Shown piece by piece: positions 51,446 through 60,519 of a stretch of DNA of 64,000 bases (the stretch's first letter is position 1; every line of letters begins with the position of its first letter). Both the position numbers and the translations under genes were made by a program. Below the pieces are notes generated by a model. It ran no database searches and was not told the DNA's origin. It saw only the letters and a list, made by a program, of their open reading frames with translations. The DNA comes from Xylophilus ampelinus (lineage in GTDB: Bacteria; Pseudomonadota; Gammaproteobacteria; Burkholderiales; Burkholderiaceae_C): NCBI RefSeq assembly GCF_901875635.1, contig NZ_CABFMN010000086.1, forward strand, positions 9,702 to 73,701, read 5' to 3'.

Positions 51446-52497
51446 GCTCTCATCCTTGATTTCTGGGCCTGCAAGTCCGCCCAGCCGACGCCAGCACTCC
51501 CGCTGGCAGGGTCTACCCGTTTGGGTATCCCGATGACGCGCACTTCCTCGATGAGGTCCTGTGCCGTGGCGCCTGTGACTGCGAGCACCTGGTGGATCGT
51601 CTTGCCGTAGCAGCGCTCCAGGTGGTACGTGAGGTGCGCGAGAGAGGTCTTCGTCTCTTCGCGGATGGTGGGGATTTCCTCGGCCGCGGCTTCGAGGATG
51701 TGCGCCAGGGCAGGGTAGGCGCCCACGAAGTAGCGATCCGGGTTCGTGAGCACGTCCAGCGGGATGACGCGATCGCGGTTGCCCAACCGCACCTCGTAGC
51801 GCGTCCAGTCGCTATCGAGGTCCTTGAGCTGCTTGCCCTTCTCGTAGACGCAGAGCGTCTTTCCGTTCTTCAGCTTGCCGATGTACACGGTGCGACCTTT
51901 CTTGCCTTCCGCGTGCCACGCACCCTGTGTGTCCAGGTCCGGGTTGCGCCCGCGGCTGATGAATGCACCCTCGTGATAGAGGTCCAGTGCGTCGTCCACG
52001 GTGTGCTCGCCCTTGAGAAAGTCGGCGGCGATGTCCACCCGTGAGATTTCGGCGCCGAGGTCTTCCAGCAGCTGCTGGAGGCTCGCCCAGTCGTTGACCA
52101 GGCCGCAGCCGCGCCCGTTGAGCTGCAGCAGCCACCGGCCTTTCTGCGACTCGCCGCCGAGCGCGATCGCGCCGACTTCGACGCGCGCGCCGTCTGCCAG
52201 TTGCGCCGTGAGCCTGTGGCGCTCCGTGAAGCCGAACAGGCCACCGTCGAGCTTCGCCGACAGCGTGCCGGCCATGAGGCCATCAACGAAGGCGAGCAGG
52301 CCGCGCACGCTCATCGCTGGCGTGTCAAAGGTGGCGTTCAGCCAATCGATCTTCGACACGTCGCCGTTAGTCGCCGATCGAGGAGAACTTTCCACCCGTG
52401 TTACAGCACGGGCGGAAGCCGCTGGCGCGGCCGGGTCCCGGCGCAGACGCCAAACACCCGCCCCGGCGGATGGGGGGGAGTCGTGGAGCTCGCTCAC
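51442..52497 (-). CDS. Phage rolling-circle replication initiator (Rep/RstA family)
   Basis: 351 aa. The central domain (about 50-320) fits the replication-initiation-factor family of CTX-type phages: KIDWLNATFD, LLQLNGRGCGLVNDWASLQQLLEDLGAEISRVDIAADF, RTVYIGKLKNGKTLCVYEKGKQL and a nicking Tyr probably in DSDWTRYEVRLGNRDRVIPLDVL. It nicks the double-stranded form to start replication, probably in the 46649-47156 region. The N-terminal 45 residues are Pro/Ser/Ala-rich. Overlaps both neighbours by four bases. Confidence 0.9.
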   Translation of the reverse strand: MSELHDSPPSAGAGVWRLRRDPAAPAASARAVTRVESSPRSATNGDVSKIDWLNATFDTPAMSVRGLLAFVDGLMAGTLSAKLDGGLFGFTERHRLTAQLADGARVEVGAIALGGESQKGRWLLQLNGRGCGLVNDWASLQQLLEDLGAEISRVDIAADFLKGEHTVDDALDLYHEGAFISRGRNPDLDTQGAWHAEGKKGRTVYIGKLKNGKTLCVYEKGKQLKDLDSDWTRYEVRLGNRDRVIPLDVLTNPDRYFVGAYPALAHILEAAAEEIPTIREETKTSLAHLTYHLERCYGKTIHQVLAVTGATAQDLIEEVRVIGIPKRVDPASGSAGVGWADLQAQKSRMRA

Positions 52498-52805
52498 TGA
52501 ATGCCCTCCTGGTGCAGCACGAGCGCGCCCTGGCGCCCATAGAACTCCCGCGCCTGGTCAATCAGCAGCGTGTGCGTTGCGCGTCCCCGGACTGGGGATG
52601 CGATCGCGGGGTCAGAAACCGCGCGAGGGTGGTCTTTGCAGATCCCACCAGTGCGAACCTCGAACTTGTGCAGGCGGCATGACCAATACGTGACCTGGTG
52701 CAGGCCGTTCTCTTCGCCGGCCTGGAGGTGCTTGCAATCGCGGCAGCTCGGCCGCTGCTGCGGCGTCACGTATCCCGCTTCGTCGTGCTTCGCGATGAGC
52801 CTCAT
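52494..52805 (-). CDS. Phage early protein with a Cys cluster, unknown
   Basis: 103 aa. Cysteines in PSCRDCKHL, YWSCRLHKFEV and GGICKDH (CxxC-x~20-C-x~13-C with nearby His) could hold a zinc. No family recognised. Its ribosome site (GGGGAG) is half of a TCCCCAGCTTGGGGA palindrome and a second copy lies inside the gene. Four-base overlaps on both sides place it in the early operon. Confidence 0.7.
   Translation of the reverse strand: MRLIAKHDEAGYVTPQQRPSCRDCKHLQAGEENGLHQVTYWSCRLHKFEVRTGGICKDHPRAVSDPAIASPVRGRATHTLLIDQAREFYGRQGALVLHQEGIQ
52584..52598. repeat. 15-bp palindrome, copy 2
   Basis: TCCCCGGACTGGGGA inside the Cys-cluster early gene; one base different from copy 1 at 47040. Confidence 0.6.
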
Positions 52806-53050
52806 TGCAGATGCTCCCCAGCTTGGGGACGCACTCCATCTGCGATGAGCTCAGCGGCCAGCTCACGCAGGCGGCACTCGTTGACCAGGTGCTCGTCCTC
52901 GGCCTTCGGCGACAGGGCCGGCGCCCACTGGTGGCACTGCCAGGCGAAGCGAACGTGTCGGAAGCGGCGGACGGTCGGCGACAGATCTGCACCGAAGAGG
53001 CGGACGTGCTCGGCGGCCATGCCGGCGCCGGACTGCTGGTGGTAGCTCAT
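52802..53050 (-). CDS. Phage early protein, unknown
   Basis: 82 aa from MSYHQQSGAGMAAEHVRLFG; basic in the middle (PTVRRFRHVRFAWQCHQW) and helical at the end (HLVNECRLRELAAELIADG). It contains no membrane segment. Four-base overlaps tie it to its neighbours. No family recognised; a regulatory or nucleic-acid-binding role would only be a guess. Confidence 0.6.
   Translation of the reverse strand: MSYHQQSGAGMAAEHVRLFGADLSPTVRRFRHVRFAWQCHQWAPALSPKAEDEHLVNECRLRELAAELIADGVRPQAGEHLQ
52815..52829. repeat. 15-bp palindrome, copy 3
   Basis: TCCCCAGCTTGGGGA; on the transcribed strand its GGGGAG half is the ribosome site of the gene starting at 52805, which makes translational control possible. Confidence 0.6.
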
Positions 53051-53238
53051 GCGCGGTAGTTCCGCGTGCTGGCCCCGTGCCACTGCGTCACAGAGCCATA
53101 GAAGCCGCAGGGCTCGCGCAGAACGCGCATCAGACGAAACGGCGCGGGCGCCTGCGCCTTAAACAGCCCAAGCGCCCGATGAGTCAGGTCGACGCCGCGC
53201 CGAACGCCGTGCTGTTCCCTCTGTGCCTCTGCCGCCAT
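53047..53238 (-). CDS. First gene of the phage early operon, unknown
   Basis: 63 aa: MAAEAQREQHGVRRGVDLTH then LGLFKAQAPAPFRLMRVLREPCGFYGSV and a polar end. It starts 77 bases from the divergent repressor gene, so its promoter overlaps the switch region. No family recognised. Confidence 0.58.
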   Translation of the reverse strand: MAAEAQREQHGVRRGVDLTHRALGLFKAQAPAPFRLMRVLREPCGFYGSVTQWHGASTRNYRA

Positions 53239-53259
53239 TGAGCAACTCCGGTATATTTG

Positions 53260-53287
53260 CGAAAAGCGAAAGTAATAATCGCTTTCG
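53260..53287. promoter_or_regulatory. Candidate phage repressor operator / switch region
   Basis: CGAAAAGCGA and TCGCTTTCG form an imperfect inverted repeat in the only A+T-rich gap of the prophage, between the early operon and the repressor. GTATATTT beside it could serve as a -10 for the early promoter. Confidence 0.55.
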
Positions 53288-53315
53288 AAATGTAGCAGAG
53301 TTTAAGGAATTTGAA

Positions 53316-53621
53316 ATGCTTGTCGAAACCTTGATTGACGTCGCCCGCACGCGCAGCAGGAAGAGCTACAAGGAAATGGCCGAGGACCTGGGCATCAGCC
53401 AGAGCCGCATTTCGCAGTGGAAGAAGGGCCAGTACTGGCCTGGCGCCACCGAGATCGCTTACTTCGCCGCGGAAGCTAACCTCGATGTGCTCGACACGAT
53501 CGCGCAGATCGAAGCCGAAAAAAAACCGACCCTCGCCAGCATCTGGGAGAGGGTCGGTGTTCTTGGCGGAAACGGAGGGATTCGAACCCTCGATGAGGCT
53601 CTACACCCCATACTCCCTTAG
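53316..53621 (+). CDS. Phage HTH repressor (lysogen form, tail encoded by the tRNA)
   Basis: 101 aa in the lysogen. The HTH is at about 15-55 (KSYKEMAEDLGISQSRISQWKKGQYWPGATEIAYFA); AAGGA precedes the ATG. From codon 83 on the frame crosses the attachment core and the antisense strand of tRNA-Ser, giving the tail GGIRTLDEALHPILP. In the excised circle the same 87 codons would be joined to 22 others from 45699 (RFRPPPPPQSDDEEARQPGLF), a 108-aa protein ending at a terminator. It is expected to repress the divergent early operon. Confidence 0.82.
   Translation: MLVETLIDVARTRSRKSYKEMAEDLGISQSRISQWKKGQYWPGATEIAYFAAEANLDVLDTIAQIEAEKKPTLASIWERVGVLGGNGGIRTLDEALHPILP
53517..53558 (-). terminator. Phage-supplied terminator for tRNA-Ser, inside the repressor gene
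   Basis: Read leftward: ACCGACCCTC stem, GAGGGTCGGT partner, then eight T. It lies six bases beyond the CCA end of the tRNA, antisense to the repressor codons, and would replace the displaced host terminator at 45645. Confidence 0.78.
53564..53576. other. attR-side core within tRNA-Ser
   Basis: TGGCGGAAACGGA, the last 13 bases of the intact tRNA gene, matching 45686-45698. Confidence 0.85.
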
Positions 53622-53656
53622 CAGGGGAGCACCTTCGGCCACTCGGTCACGTTTCC
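53564..53656 (-). tRNA. serX: tRNA-Ser(GCT)
   Basis: 93 bases with encoded CCA. Acceptor strands GGAAACG / CGTTTCC with discriminator G; D-arm GACCGAGTGGCCGAAGG; anticodon stem CTCCC / GGGAG with loop CTGCTAA, so the anticodon is GCT (reads AGC/AGU); a long class II variable arm; T-arm GAGGGTTCGAATCCCTC. It is the phage attachment gene and remains intact. The gene symbol is only nominal. Confidence 0.95.
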
Positions 53657-53693
53657 TGAAGCAAGCTCGCATTATGCCAGCTTCCGCGGTGCT

Positions 53694-54962
53694 TCAAGCC
53701 GTCGGCTGGTCCAGATCGAAGGCCTTGTGCAGGGCGCGCACGGCCAGCTCCATGTACTTCTCGTCGATCACGACGGAGGTCTTGATCTCGCTGGTGGAGA
53801 TCATCTGGATGTTGATGCCTTCCTCGCTCAGCACGCGGAACATCTTGCTGGCGACGCCCACGTGGCTGCGCATGCCGATACCGACGATGCTGACCTTGCA
53901 GATCTTGGTGTCGCCGACGATGTCGGTCGCGCCGAGCGAGGGCAACACCTTGGCCTTCAGCAGGTCGACCGTGCGCGCATACTCGTTGCGGTTGACGGTG
54001 AAGCTGAAGTCGGTCTTCCCGTCCTTGGACAGGTTCTGGATGATGACGTCGACCTCGATGTTGGCATCGGCCACGGCGCCCAGGATGTGATACGCGATGC
54101 CCGGCTTGTCGGGCACGCCGAGCACCGAGATCTTGGCCTCGTCGCGGTTGAAAGCGATGCCGGAGACAACGGCTTGTTCCATGGTTTCGTCTTCCTCGAA
54201 TGTGATCAGGGTGCCCGACTTGGCTTCTTCGTTGATGTCGATTTCCCAGGGCGTGAAGCTGGACAGCACGCGCAGCGGCACCTTGTACTTGCCGGCGAAT
54301 TCCACCGAGCGGATCTGCAGCACCTTGGAGCCCAGGCTGGCCATTTCCAGCATCTCTTCGAAGCTGATCTTCGAGAGGCGGCGGGCATCGGGCTCGACGC
54401 GCGGGTCGGTGGTGTAGACGCCGTCGACGTCGGTGTAGATCAGGCACTCGTCGGCCTTCATGGCGGCTGCCACGGCAACGGCCGAGGTGTCGCTGCCGCC
54501 GCGGCCCAGCGTGGTGATGTTGCCCTCGTCGTCCACACCCTGGAAACCGGTGATGACGACCACGCGGCCCGCGGCCAGGTCGCCGCGCACGCGCTTGTCG
54601 TCGATGCTCTCGATGCGGGCCTTGGTGTAGCTGCTGTCGGTGCGGATGCCGACCTGCCAGCCAGCGTAGCTCACGGCCTCGACGCCTTCGGTCTGCAGCG
54701 CGATGGCCAGCAGCGCCGACGAGGCCTGCTCGCCGGTGGAAGCCAGCATGTCGAGCTCGCGCCGGTAGTCGTCGCCGGGCTGGCTGGGCGCCAGCTCCTT
54801 GGCCAGGCCGAGGAGTCGGTTGGTCTCGCCGCTCATGGCGCTGGGGACGATCACCATCTGGTGGCCCGCACGCGCCCACTTGGCGACGCGCTTGGCGACA
54901 TTTCGGATGCGCTCGGTCGAGCCCATCGACGTGCCGCCGTACTTGTGAACGATCAATGCCAT
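53694..54962 (-). CDS. lysC: Aspartate kinase
   Basis: 422-aa enzyme that phosphorylates aspartate, the entry to lysine, threonine and methionine synthesis. The kinase domain starts VHKYGGTSMGSTERIRNVA and contains VITGFQGVDDEGNITTLGRGGSDTSAVA and YTDVDGVYTTDPR. Two ACT domains (about 265-340 and 345-415) bind feedback inhibitors, as in lysine/threonine-inhibited class enzymes. Its 3' end is 37 bases from the tRNA-Ser start. Confidence 0.96.
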   Translation of the reverse strand: MALIVHKYGGTSMGSTERIRNVAKRVAKWARAGHQMVIVPSAMSGETNRLLGLAKELAPSQPGDDYRRELDMLASTGEQASSALLAIALQTEGVEAVSYAGWQVGIRTDSSYTKARIESIDDKRVRGDLAAGRVVVITGFQGVDDEGNITTLGRGGSDTSAVAVAAAMKADECLIYTDVDGVYTTDPRVEPDARRLSKISFEEMLEMASLGSKVLQIRSVEFAGKYKVPLRVLSSFTPWEIDINEEAKSGTLITFEEDETMEQAVVSGIAFNRDEAKISVLGVPDKPGIAYHILGAVADANIEVDVIIQNLSKDGKTDFSFTVNRNEYARTVDLLKAKVLPSLGATDIVGDTKICKVSIVGIGMRSHVGVASKMFRVLSEEGINIQMISTSEIKTSVVIDEKYMELAVRALHKAFDLDQPTA

Positions 54963-55045
54963 GGGTGAAATGGGAAGAAGGAAGCCGCTGCAGTTGCCGG
55001 CGGATGCAGCGGACGCTGCGGGCCGGCGTGCCCTTCAGGAACCGA

Positions 55046-56020
55046 TCAGCGCGGGGCCTTCGGCGAGGGCGGGCAATTGTAGCAACGCAGTGCGTCGCCC
55101 TCGCGGCGCACCGCGCCCCGCCCCGCCTTGAGGTGGATGTCGTGGCCGCGGGTGGTGCAGGCCGCGAGCTGGTCGAGCAGCGCATCGAGCTGCGCCGCGC
55201 TCGGCGCAGCGCCCTGCTCGCGCACCAGCCAATGGCGCAGCACGTTGGCCTGGCGGGCGCGCGACAACGCCCGCAGCGCGGCGATGCGGGGCGGCTCGCC
55301 CACCGCCACCAGGTCCTGCGCCGCCACCTCCGCGAGCAGGGCCTGCGCCTGCGCGGCATGCGCGGCGCTGCGTGCGAAAGTCGTGCGGAACTGCGGGAAT
55401 GCGCGCTCCAGCGCCGGCAGCACGTCCGCCCGGATGCGGTTGCGCGTGAAGCGCGTGTCGGCGTTGGTGGGGTCGTCAATCCACGGCAGGTCGCGCGCCA
55501 TTAGCCAGGCCCGGATGTCCGCGGCAGGCACGGCCAGCAACGGCCGGTGCAGCGTCACGCCGCCGCGCTCCGCCTGTCGTGGCATGGCGGACAGCCCAGG
55601 CAGGCCGGCGCCGCGCGATAGCGCCAGCAGCAGCGTCTCGGCCTGGTCGTCGGCGTGATGGCCAAGTGCTACGGATTTGATAGCACCTCCCGCCCGCCTC
55701 GCCTGCGCCAGGGCCGAAAAAGCCTCATAACGCGCGCGGCGCGCGGCGTCTTCGGGACTGTCGCCGAGCGCATGCCTCGCATCGACCCGCAGCACCTCCA
55801 GCGGCACGCCCAGGCGCTCGCACAGAGTGCCGCAATGTTGTTCGAAGGCATCCGCTGCGGCCTGCAGGCCATGGTGGACGTGTACGGCCCGTACCTGGCC
55901 CGGCCAGCGCTCGGCGCAGGCCACCAGCAGGGCCGTGGAATCGGCGCCCCCGCTGAAGCCGACGGCCAGGGGCAAAGCCGGATCGAAGGCTGCAATGGCC
56001 GACTCGAAGACGGCGCTCAT
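55046..56020 (-). CDS. tilS: tRNA(Ile)-lysidine synthase
   Basis: 324-aa enzyme that converts C34 of tRNA-Ile(CAU) to lysidine, an essential decoding change. The PP-loop is VGFSGGADSTALLVACA; the second signature is ALGHHADDQAETLLLALSRG, followed by RPLLAVPAADIRAWL and IDDPTNADTRFTRNRIR. A mosaic repeat copy (55668-55730) encodes FSALAQARRAGGAIKSV just before the second signature without breaking the frame. It is shorter at the C-terminus than E. coli TilS. The start at 56020 (MSAVFESAIAAF) is chosen over longer options. Confidence 0.94.
   Translation of the reverse strand: MSAVFESAIAAFDPALPLAVGFSGGADSTALLVACAERWPGQVRAVHVHHGLQAAADAFEQHCGTLCERLGVPLEVLRVDARHALGDSPEDAARRARYEAFSALAQARRAGGAIKSVALGHHADDQAETLLLALSRGAGLPGLSAMPRQAERGGVTLHRPLLAVPAADIRAWLMARDLPWIDDPTNADTRFTRNRIRADVLPALERAFPQFRTTFARSAAHAAQAQALLAEVAAQDLVAVGEPPRIAALRALSRARQANVLRHWLVREQGAAPSAAQLDALLDQLAACTTRGHDIHLKAGRGAVRREGDALRCYNCPPSPKAPR
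55668..55730 (+). repeat. Mosaic repeat copy inside tilS
   Basis: GCTACGGATTTGATAGC hairpin, CGCCCGCCTCGCCTGCGCCAG centre, GGCCGAAAAAGCC tail; read antisense by tilS in frame. Confidence 0.72.
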
Positions 56021-56199
56021 GTGTGCCTCCGAATTCCGGGGAACCATTGGGCATGGATGCCCCATCCAACCGCTAGAGGCCGCATCCCACGCTTCTTGCC
56101 GCGAATGCGCGCGGGCGGCCTTGTCATCGCGGGGCACCGCCCCATGTTGAGGACATCGACCGCGCCGACCGGCGCACCACCGGAAGGGACTTCGTCACC

Positions 56200-56493
56200 A
56201 TGTGGAAACTCGGACGTCTGTGGCTGCTGATGCGCAAGGAACTCGCCCTGGTCTGGGCCATGCTGCGCGATCCGCGCACGCCCGGTGCCGCCAAGCTCAC
56301 CGTCCTGCTGGCGGTGCTGTATGTGCTCAGCCCCGTGGATCTGATCCCGGATGTGGTGCCGCTGCTCGGCTGGCTCGACGATGGCGTGGTGGCCCTGCTG
56401 CTGTTGCGCCTGGCGATGCAGTTCCTGCCGCCGGAACTGCAGGGGGCGCTCAGGGCGCAGGTCGAGCAGCGGGCCGCACGCCGCGCGCGTTGA
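56200..56493 (+). CDS. YkvA/DUF1232-family small membrane protein
   Basis: 97 aa. The DUF1232 hallmark is AAKLTVLLAVLYVLSPVDLIPDVVPLLGWLDDGVVALLLLRLAM, with the conserved SPxDLIPD turn between two hydrophobic helices. Function of the family is not established. It is divergent from tilS and convergent with accA (18-base gap). Confidence 0.85.
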   Translation: MWKLGRLWLLMRKELALVWAMLRDPRTPGAAKLTVLLAVLYVLSPVDLIPDVVPLLGWLDDGVVALLLLRLAMQFLPPELQGALRAQVEQRAARRAR

Positions 56494-56511
56494 CGCGCGC
56501 GGAGCGGAGCC

Positions 56512-57489
56512 TTACTTGCCCGTGTCCTTGGTGTCGGCGAAGCGGCCGTAGCTCTGCAGCCGCTCATAGCGGCGGTCCAGCAGTTCGCGCGGCTTGAGAT
56601 CGCTGACCTGCCGCAGCGCGTCGTTGAGCGCGCGCTTGAGAAAGGCGGCCATCTGCCGATGGTCGCGGTGGGCGCCACCCACCGGCTCGTTGACGATCTT
56701 GTCGATCAGGCCCAGTGCCTTGAGGCGGTGCGCCGTGATGCCCAGCGCATCGGCCGCGTCCTGGGCCTTCTCGCTGGTCTTCCAGAGGATCGAAGCGCAG
56801 CCCTCGGGGCTGATCACCGAATACACCGAGTACTGCAGCATCAGCACCTGGTCGGCCACCGAGATGGCCAGCGCGCCGCCGGAGCCACCCTCGCCGATGA
56901 TGGTGGTGATGATGGGCACCTCGAGCTGCGCCATCTCGTAGATGTTGCGGCCGATGGCCTCGGACTGGCCACGCTCCTCGGCATCGATGCCCGGGTAGGC
57001 GCCCGGCGTGTCGACGAAGGTGAAGACCGGCAGCTTGAACTTCTCGGCCGTCTTCATGAGGCGCAGCGCCTTGCGGTAGCCCTCCGGCTTGCTCATGCCG
57101 AAGTTGCGTGCGGTGCGCTCCTTGGTGTCGCGGCCCTTCTGGTGGCCCAGCACCATGCAGGGGCTGCCGTTGAAGCGGGCCAGGCCACCGACGATGGAGA
57201 GGTCGTCCGAGAAATGACGGTCGCCGTGCAGTTCGACGAAGTCCGTGAAGATCTCGTGCACGTAGTCGAGGGTGTAGGGACGTTCGGCGTGACGCGCGAT
57301 CTTGGTGATCTGCCAGGGCGTCAGGTCGCTGTAGATGTCCTTGGTGAGCTGCAGGCTCTTCTTGCCGAGCTGGTCGATCTCTTCGGAGATGTCGACCGCC
57401 GATTCGCTCTGCACGTAGCGCAGTTCTTCGATCTTGCCTTCGAGCTCCGCGATGGGCTGTTCGAAGTCGAGAAAAGTTCGTTTCGCCAA
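56512..57489 (-). CDS. accA: Acetyl-CoA carboxylase carboxyltransferase subunit alpha
   Basis: 325-aa subunit of the first committed enzyme of fatty acid synthesis. Hallmarks are [19 protein letters not shown] at the start, [43 protein letters not shown] and [34 protein letters not shown]. The start codon is TTG at 57489, set by an ideal AAGGAG site and by the family N-terminus ([10 protein letters not shown]). Third gene of the cysS-glycosylase-accA run. Confidence 0.97.
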   Translation of the reverse strand: MAKRTFLDFEQPIAELEGKIEELRYVQSESAVDISEEIDQLGKKSLQLTKDIYSDLTPWQITKIARHAERPYTLDYVHEIFTDFVELHGDRHFSDDLSIVGGLARFNGSPCMVLGHQKGRDTKERTARNFGMSKPEGYRKALRLMKTAEKFKLPVFTFVDTPGAYPGIDAEERGQSEAIGRNIYEMAQLEVPIITTIIGEGGSGGALAISVADQVLMLQYSVYSVISPEGCASILWKTSEKAQDAADALGITAHRLKALGLIDKIVNEPVGGAHRDHRQMAAFLKRALNDALRQVSDLKPRELLDRRYERLQSYGRFADTKDTGK

Positions 57490-57511
57490 CGTCGTTTCTC
57501 CTTTTTGTGTC

Positions 57512-58174
57512 TTAGTACGCAACCGGGACCGGTTCGAGCGACCGCCAAATATACCAAGTGGCCACGCTGCAGTAGGGCGCCCAGGCCACCGCCACCTCGC
57601 GCGCATCGCTGCGGCTCACGGGGTCGCCCGAGAAGTAGTTGGTGCTGATGCCGTTGATCAGGCCGATGTCGTCCAGCGGCAGGATGTTGGGACGCAGCAA
57701 GTGGAACATCAGGAACATCTCGGCCGTCCAGCGGCCGATGCCGCGGATGGCGACCAGCTCCTCGATGATCAGTTCGTCCGCCATGTCCTGCCAGGCGCCG
57801 ACGTGCACGGCGCCGGAGTCGAAGTGCAGCGCCAGGTCCACCAGGTATTCGATCTTCCGTGCCGACAGGCCGGCCGCGCGCATGTCGTCGACCTTGAGCT
57901 TGAGCACGTTGGCCGGCGTCAGCTTGCGCGGCAGCTTCTCGAAGCGCTCCCACACCGACTGCGCCGCCTTCACCGAGATCTGCTGGCCCACGATGCTGCG
58001 CGCCAGCGTGGTGAAGGCATCGCCGCGCGACTGCAGGCGGGCATCGCCGAACTGGGGGATGAGGCGGCGCATCACCCGATCCTTCTTGACCAGGTGCTTG
58101 CAGGCATCTTCCCAGTAGTCGGGCGTGACGAACTCGATCTCGGCGGGCGCAGCGGACTTGCGGGCAGGCGACAT
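57512..58174 (-). CDS. DNA-3-methyladenine glycosylase (AlkA-like HhH family)
   Basis: 220-aa base-excision enzyme that removes alkylated purines. The helix-hairpin-helix is [20 protein letters not shown] and the catalytic Asp is in [32 protein letters not shown] is the conserved first helix pair. There is no AlkA N-terminal domain, as in the short bacterial and yeast MAG-type enzymes. It lies 20 bases after cysS and 22 before accA. Confidence 0.93.
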   Translation of the reverse strand: MSPARKSAAPAEIEFVTPDYWEDACKHLVKKDRVMRRLIPQFGDARLQSRGDAFTTLARSIVGQQISVKAAQSVWERFEKLPRKLTPANVLKLKVDDMRAAGLSARKIEYLVDLALHFDSGAVHVGAWQDMADELIIEELVAIRGIGRWTAEMFLMFHLLRPNILPLDDIGLINGISTNYFSGDPVSRSDAREVAVAWAPYCSVATWYIWRSLEPVPVAY

Positions 58175-58194
58175 GGGCGGCGGAACGGGAGCAA

Positions 58195-59571
<1,377 letters not shown>

Positions 59572-59603
59572 GGGACTCGGGAGCGGCACCGCCGGGCGGG
59601 CCC

Positions 59604-59637
59604 AAAAAGCAGAACGCCGTCCAGTGAACGGCGCTGC
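59604..59637 (-). promoter_or_regulatory. Attenuator-like hairpin in the cysS leader
   Basis: Read leftward: GCAGCGCCGT, loop, ACGGCG-TT-CTGC, then five T, ending about 30 bases before the cysS ATG. No gene lies upstream on this strand that would need a terminator. A 23-codon open frame starting within the hairpin overlaps the cysS start. Confidence 0.5.
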
Positions 59638-59818
59638 ATTGTGCAGCCAAACGTGCGGGCCCGGCACTGCGCTCCGTCAGGGGATTGCAGGGAAGCCGGA
59701 GGGAGGCCCGCGGCTACAATCCGGCGAGTATAAGCGGCCCCCGGGCCGACTTCGGGCGACCGGCGCGGGCACTCCCCGGCGCAGCGGCCGCCCCCATCAC
59801 GAGGCTCTCCGAGACTCC

Positions 59819-60439
59819 ATGACGCACGCCGCCCTTCCCTCCCCCACCGCCCGACCCGCCTCCCCCCTGCGCGCCTTCGCCGCCGGCACGCTCTTCGCCT
59901 GCGCGCTGCTGGGCATGGGCGCGGCGCACGCCGACGACTACGGCGACGTGAACGCGCTGCTGCGCTCGGGCAAGTCGACCGAAGCGCTGGCCAAGGCCGA
60001 TGCGTACATCAAGGCCAACCCGCGCGATCCGCAGATGCGCTTCCTGCGCGGCGTGATCCTGTCGGAGCAGAACAAGGCGGCCGACGCGATCGACACCTTC
60101 ACCAAGCTCACGCAGGACTACCCCGAACTGCCCGAGCCCTACAACAACCTGGCCGCGCTCTACGCCAACCGCGGCGACCTCGACAAGGCACGTGCCGCCC
60201 TCGAATCGGCGATCCGCCTGAACCCCAACTACGCGACCGCGCACGAGAACCTCGGCGACGTGTACGCGCGCCTGGCCGCGCAGCAGTACGCCAGGGCGCA
60301 GCAGTTCGCGACCGCCAATGCCAGCGTGCAACCCAAGCTGACCCTCATTCGCCAGATCTTCAGCACGCCGGGCACCGCGGAAGCGGGCGCCCTGCCCGCC
60401 GCGGCCGGCACGCCGCCGCGCGTATTGCGCAACAAGTGA
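59819..60439 (+). CDS. Exported tetratricopeptide-repeat protein
   Basis: 206 aa. A signal peptide (residues 1-40, ending [11 protein letters not shown]) is followed by about three TPR units: [64 protein letters not shown] and [31 protein letters not shown], then a Pro/Ala tail. It is a periplasmic scaffold with unknown partners; the two cyclophilins follow on the same strand. Confidence 0.87.
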   Translation: MTHAALPSPTARPASPLRAFAAGTLFACALLGMGAAHADDYGDVNALLRSGKSTEALAKADAYIKANPRDPQMRFLRGVILSEQNKAADAIDTFTKLTQDYPELPEPYNNLAALYANRGDLDKARAALESAIRLNPNYATAHENLGDVYARLAAQQYARAQQFATANASVQPKLTLIRQIFSTPGTAEAGALPAAAGTPPRVLRNK

Positions 60440-60519
60440 ACCGCCGGCGCCCTGCGCGGCGCCGGTGCGTCCAGCGATTTCCTTCACCCATCCTTCGTTC
60501 CCTCGAAAGCGAGCCTGAC

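Larger units (their letters stand above)
45686..53576. mobile_element. Inovirus (filamentous phage) prophage in tRNA-Ser
   Basis: About 7.9 kb bounded by the 13-bp direct repeat TGGCGGAAACGGA (45686-45698 and 53564-53576), the last 13 bases of tRNA-Ser(GCT). Contents: serine recombinase, a small TM protein, a repeat-rich intergenic region, Zot/pI, a DUF2523 protein, adsorption protein, major coat protein, small membrane proteins, ssDNA-binding protein, Rep, four early genes and a divergent HTH repressor. No pIV-type secretin is present, so virions would use a host secretin, as in several inoviruses. Integration by a resolvase-like enzyme at a tRNA-Ser is the known habit of Ralstonia phiRSM phages. 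No gene looks broken. Confidence 0.9.

Noticed and set aside
45686-53576. XerCD/dif-type integration of the phage
   Set aside because: No dif-like 28-bp site at either end; the duplicated core is the tRNA 3' end and a serine recombinase is encoded.
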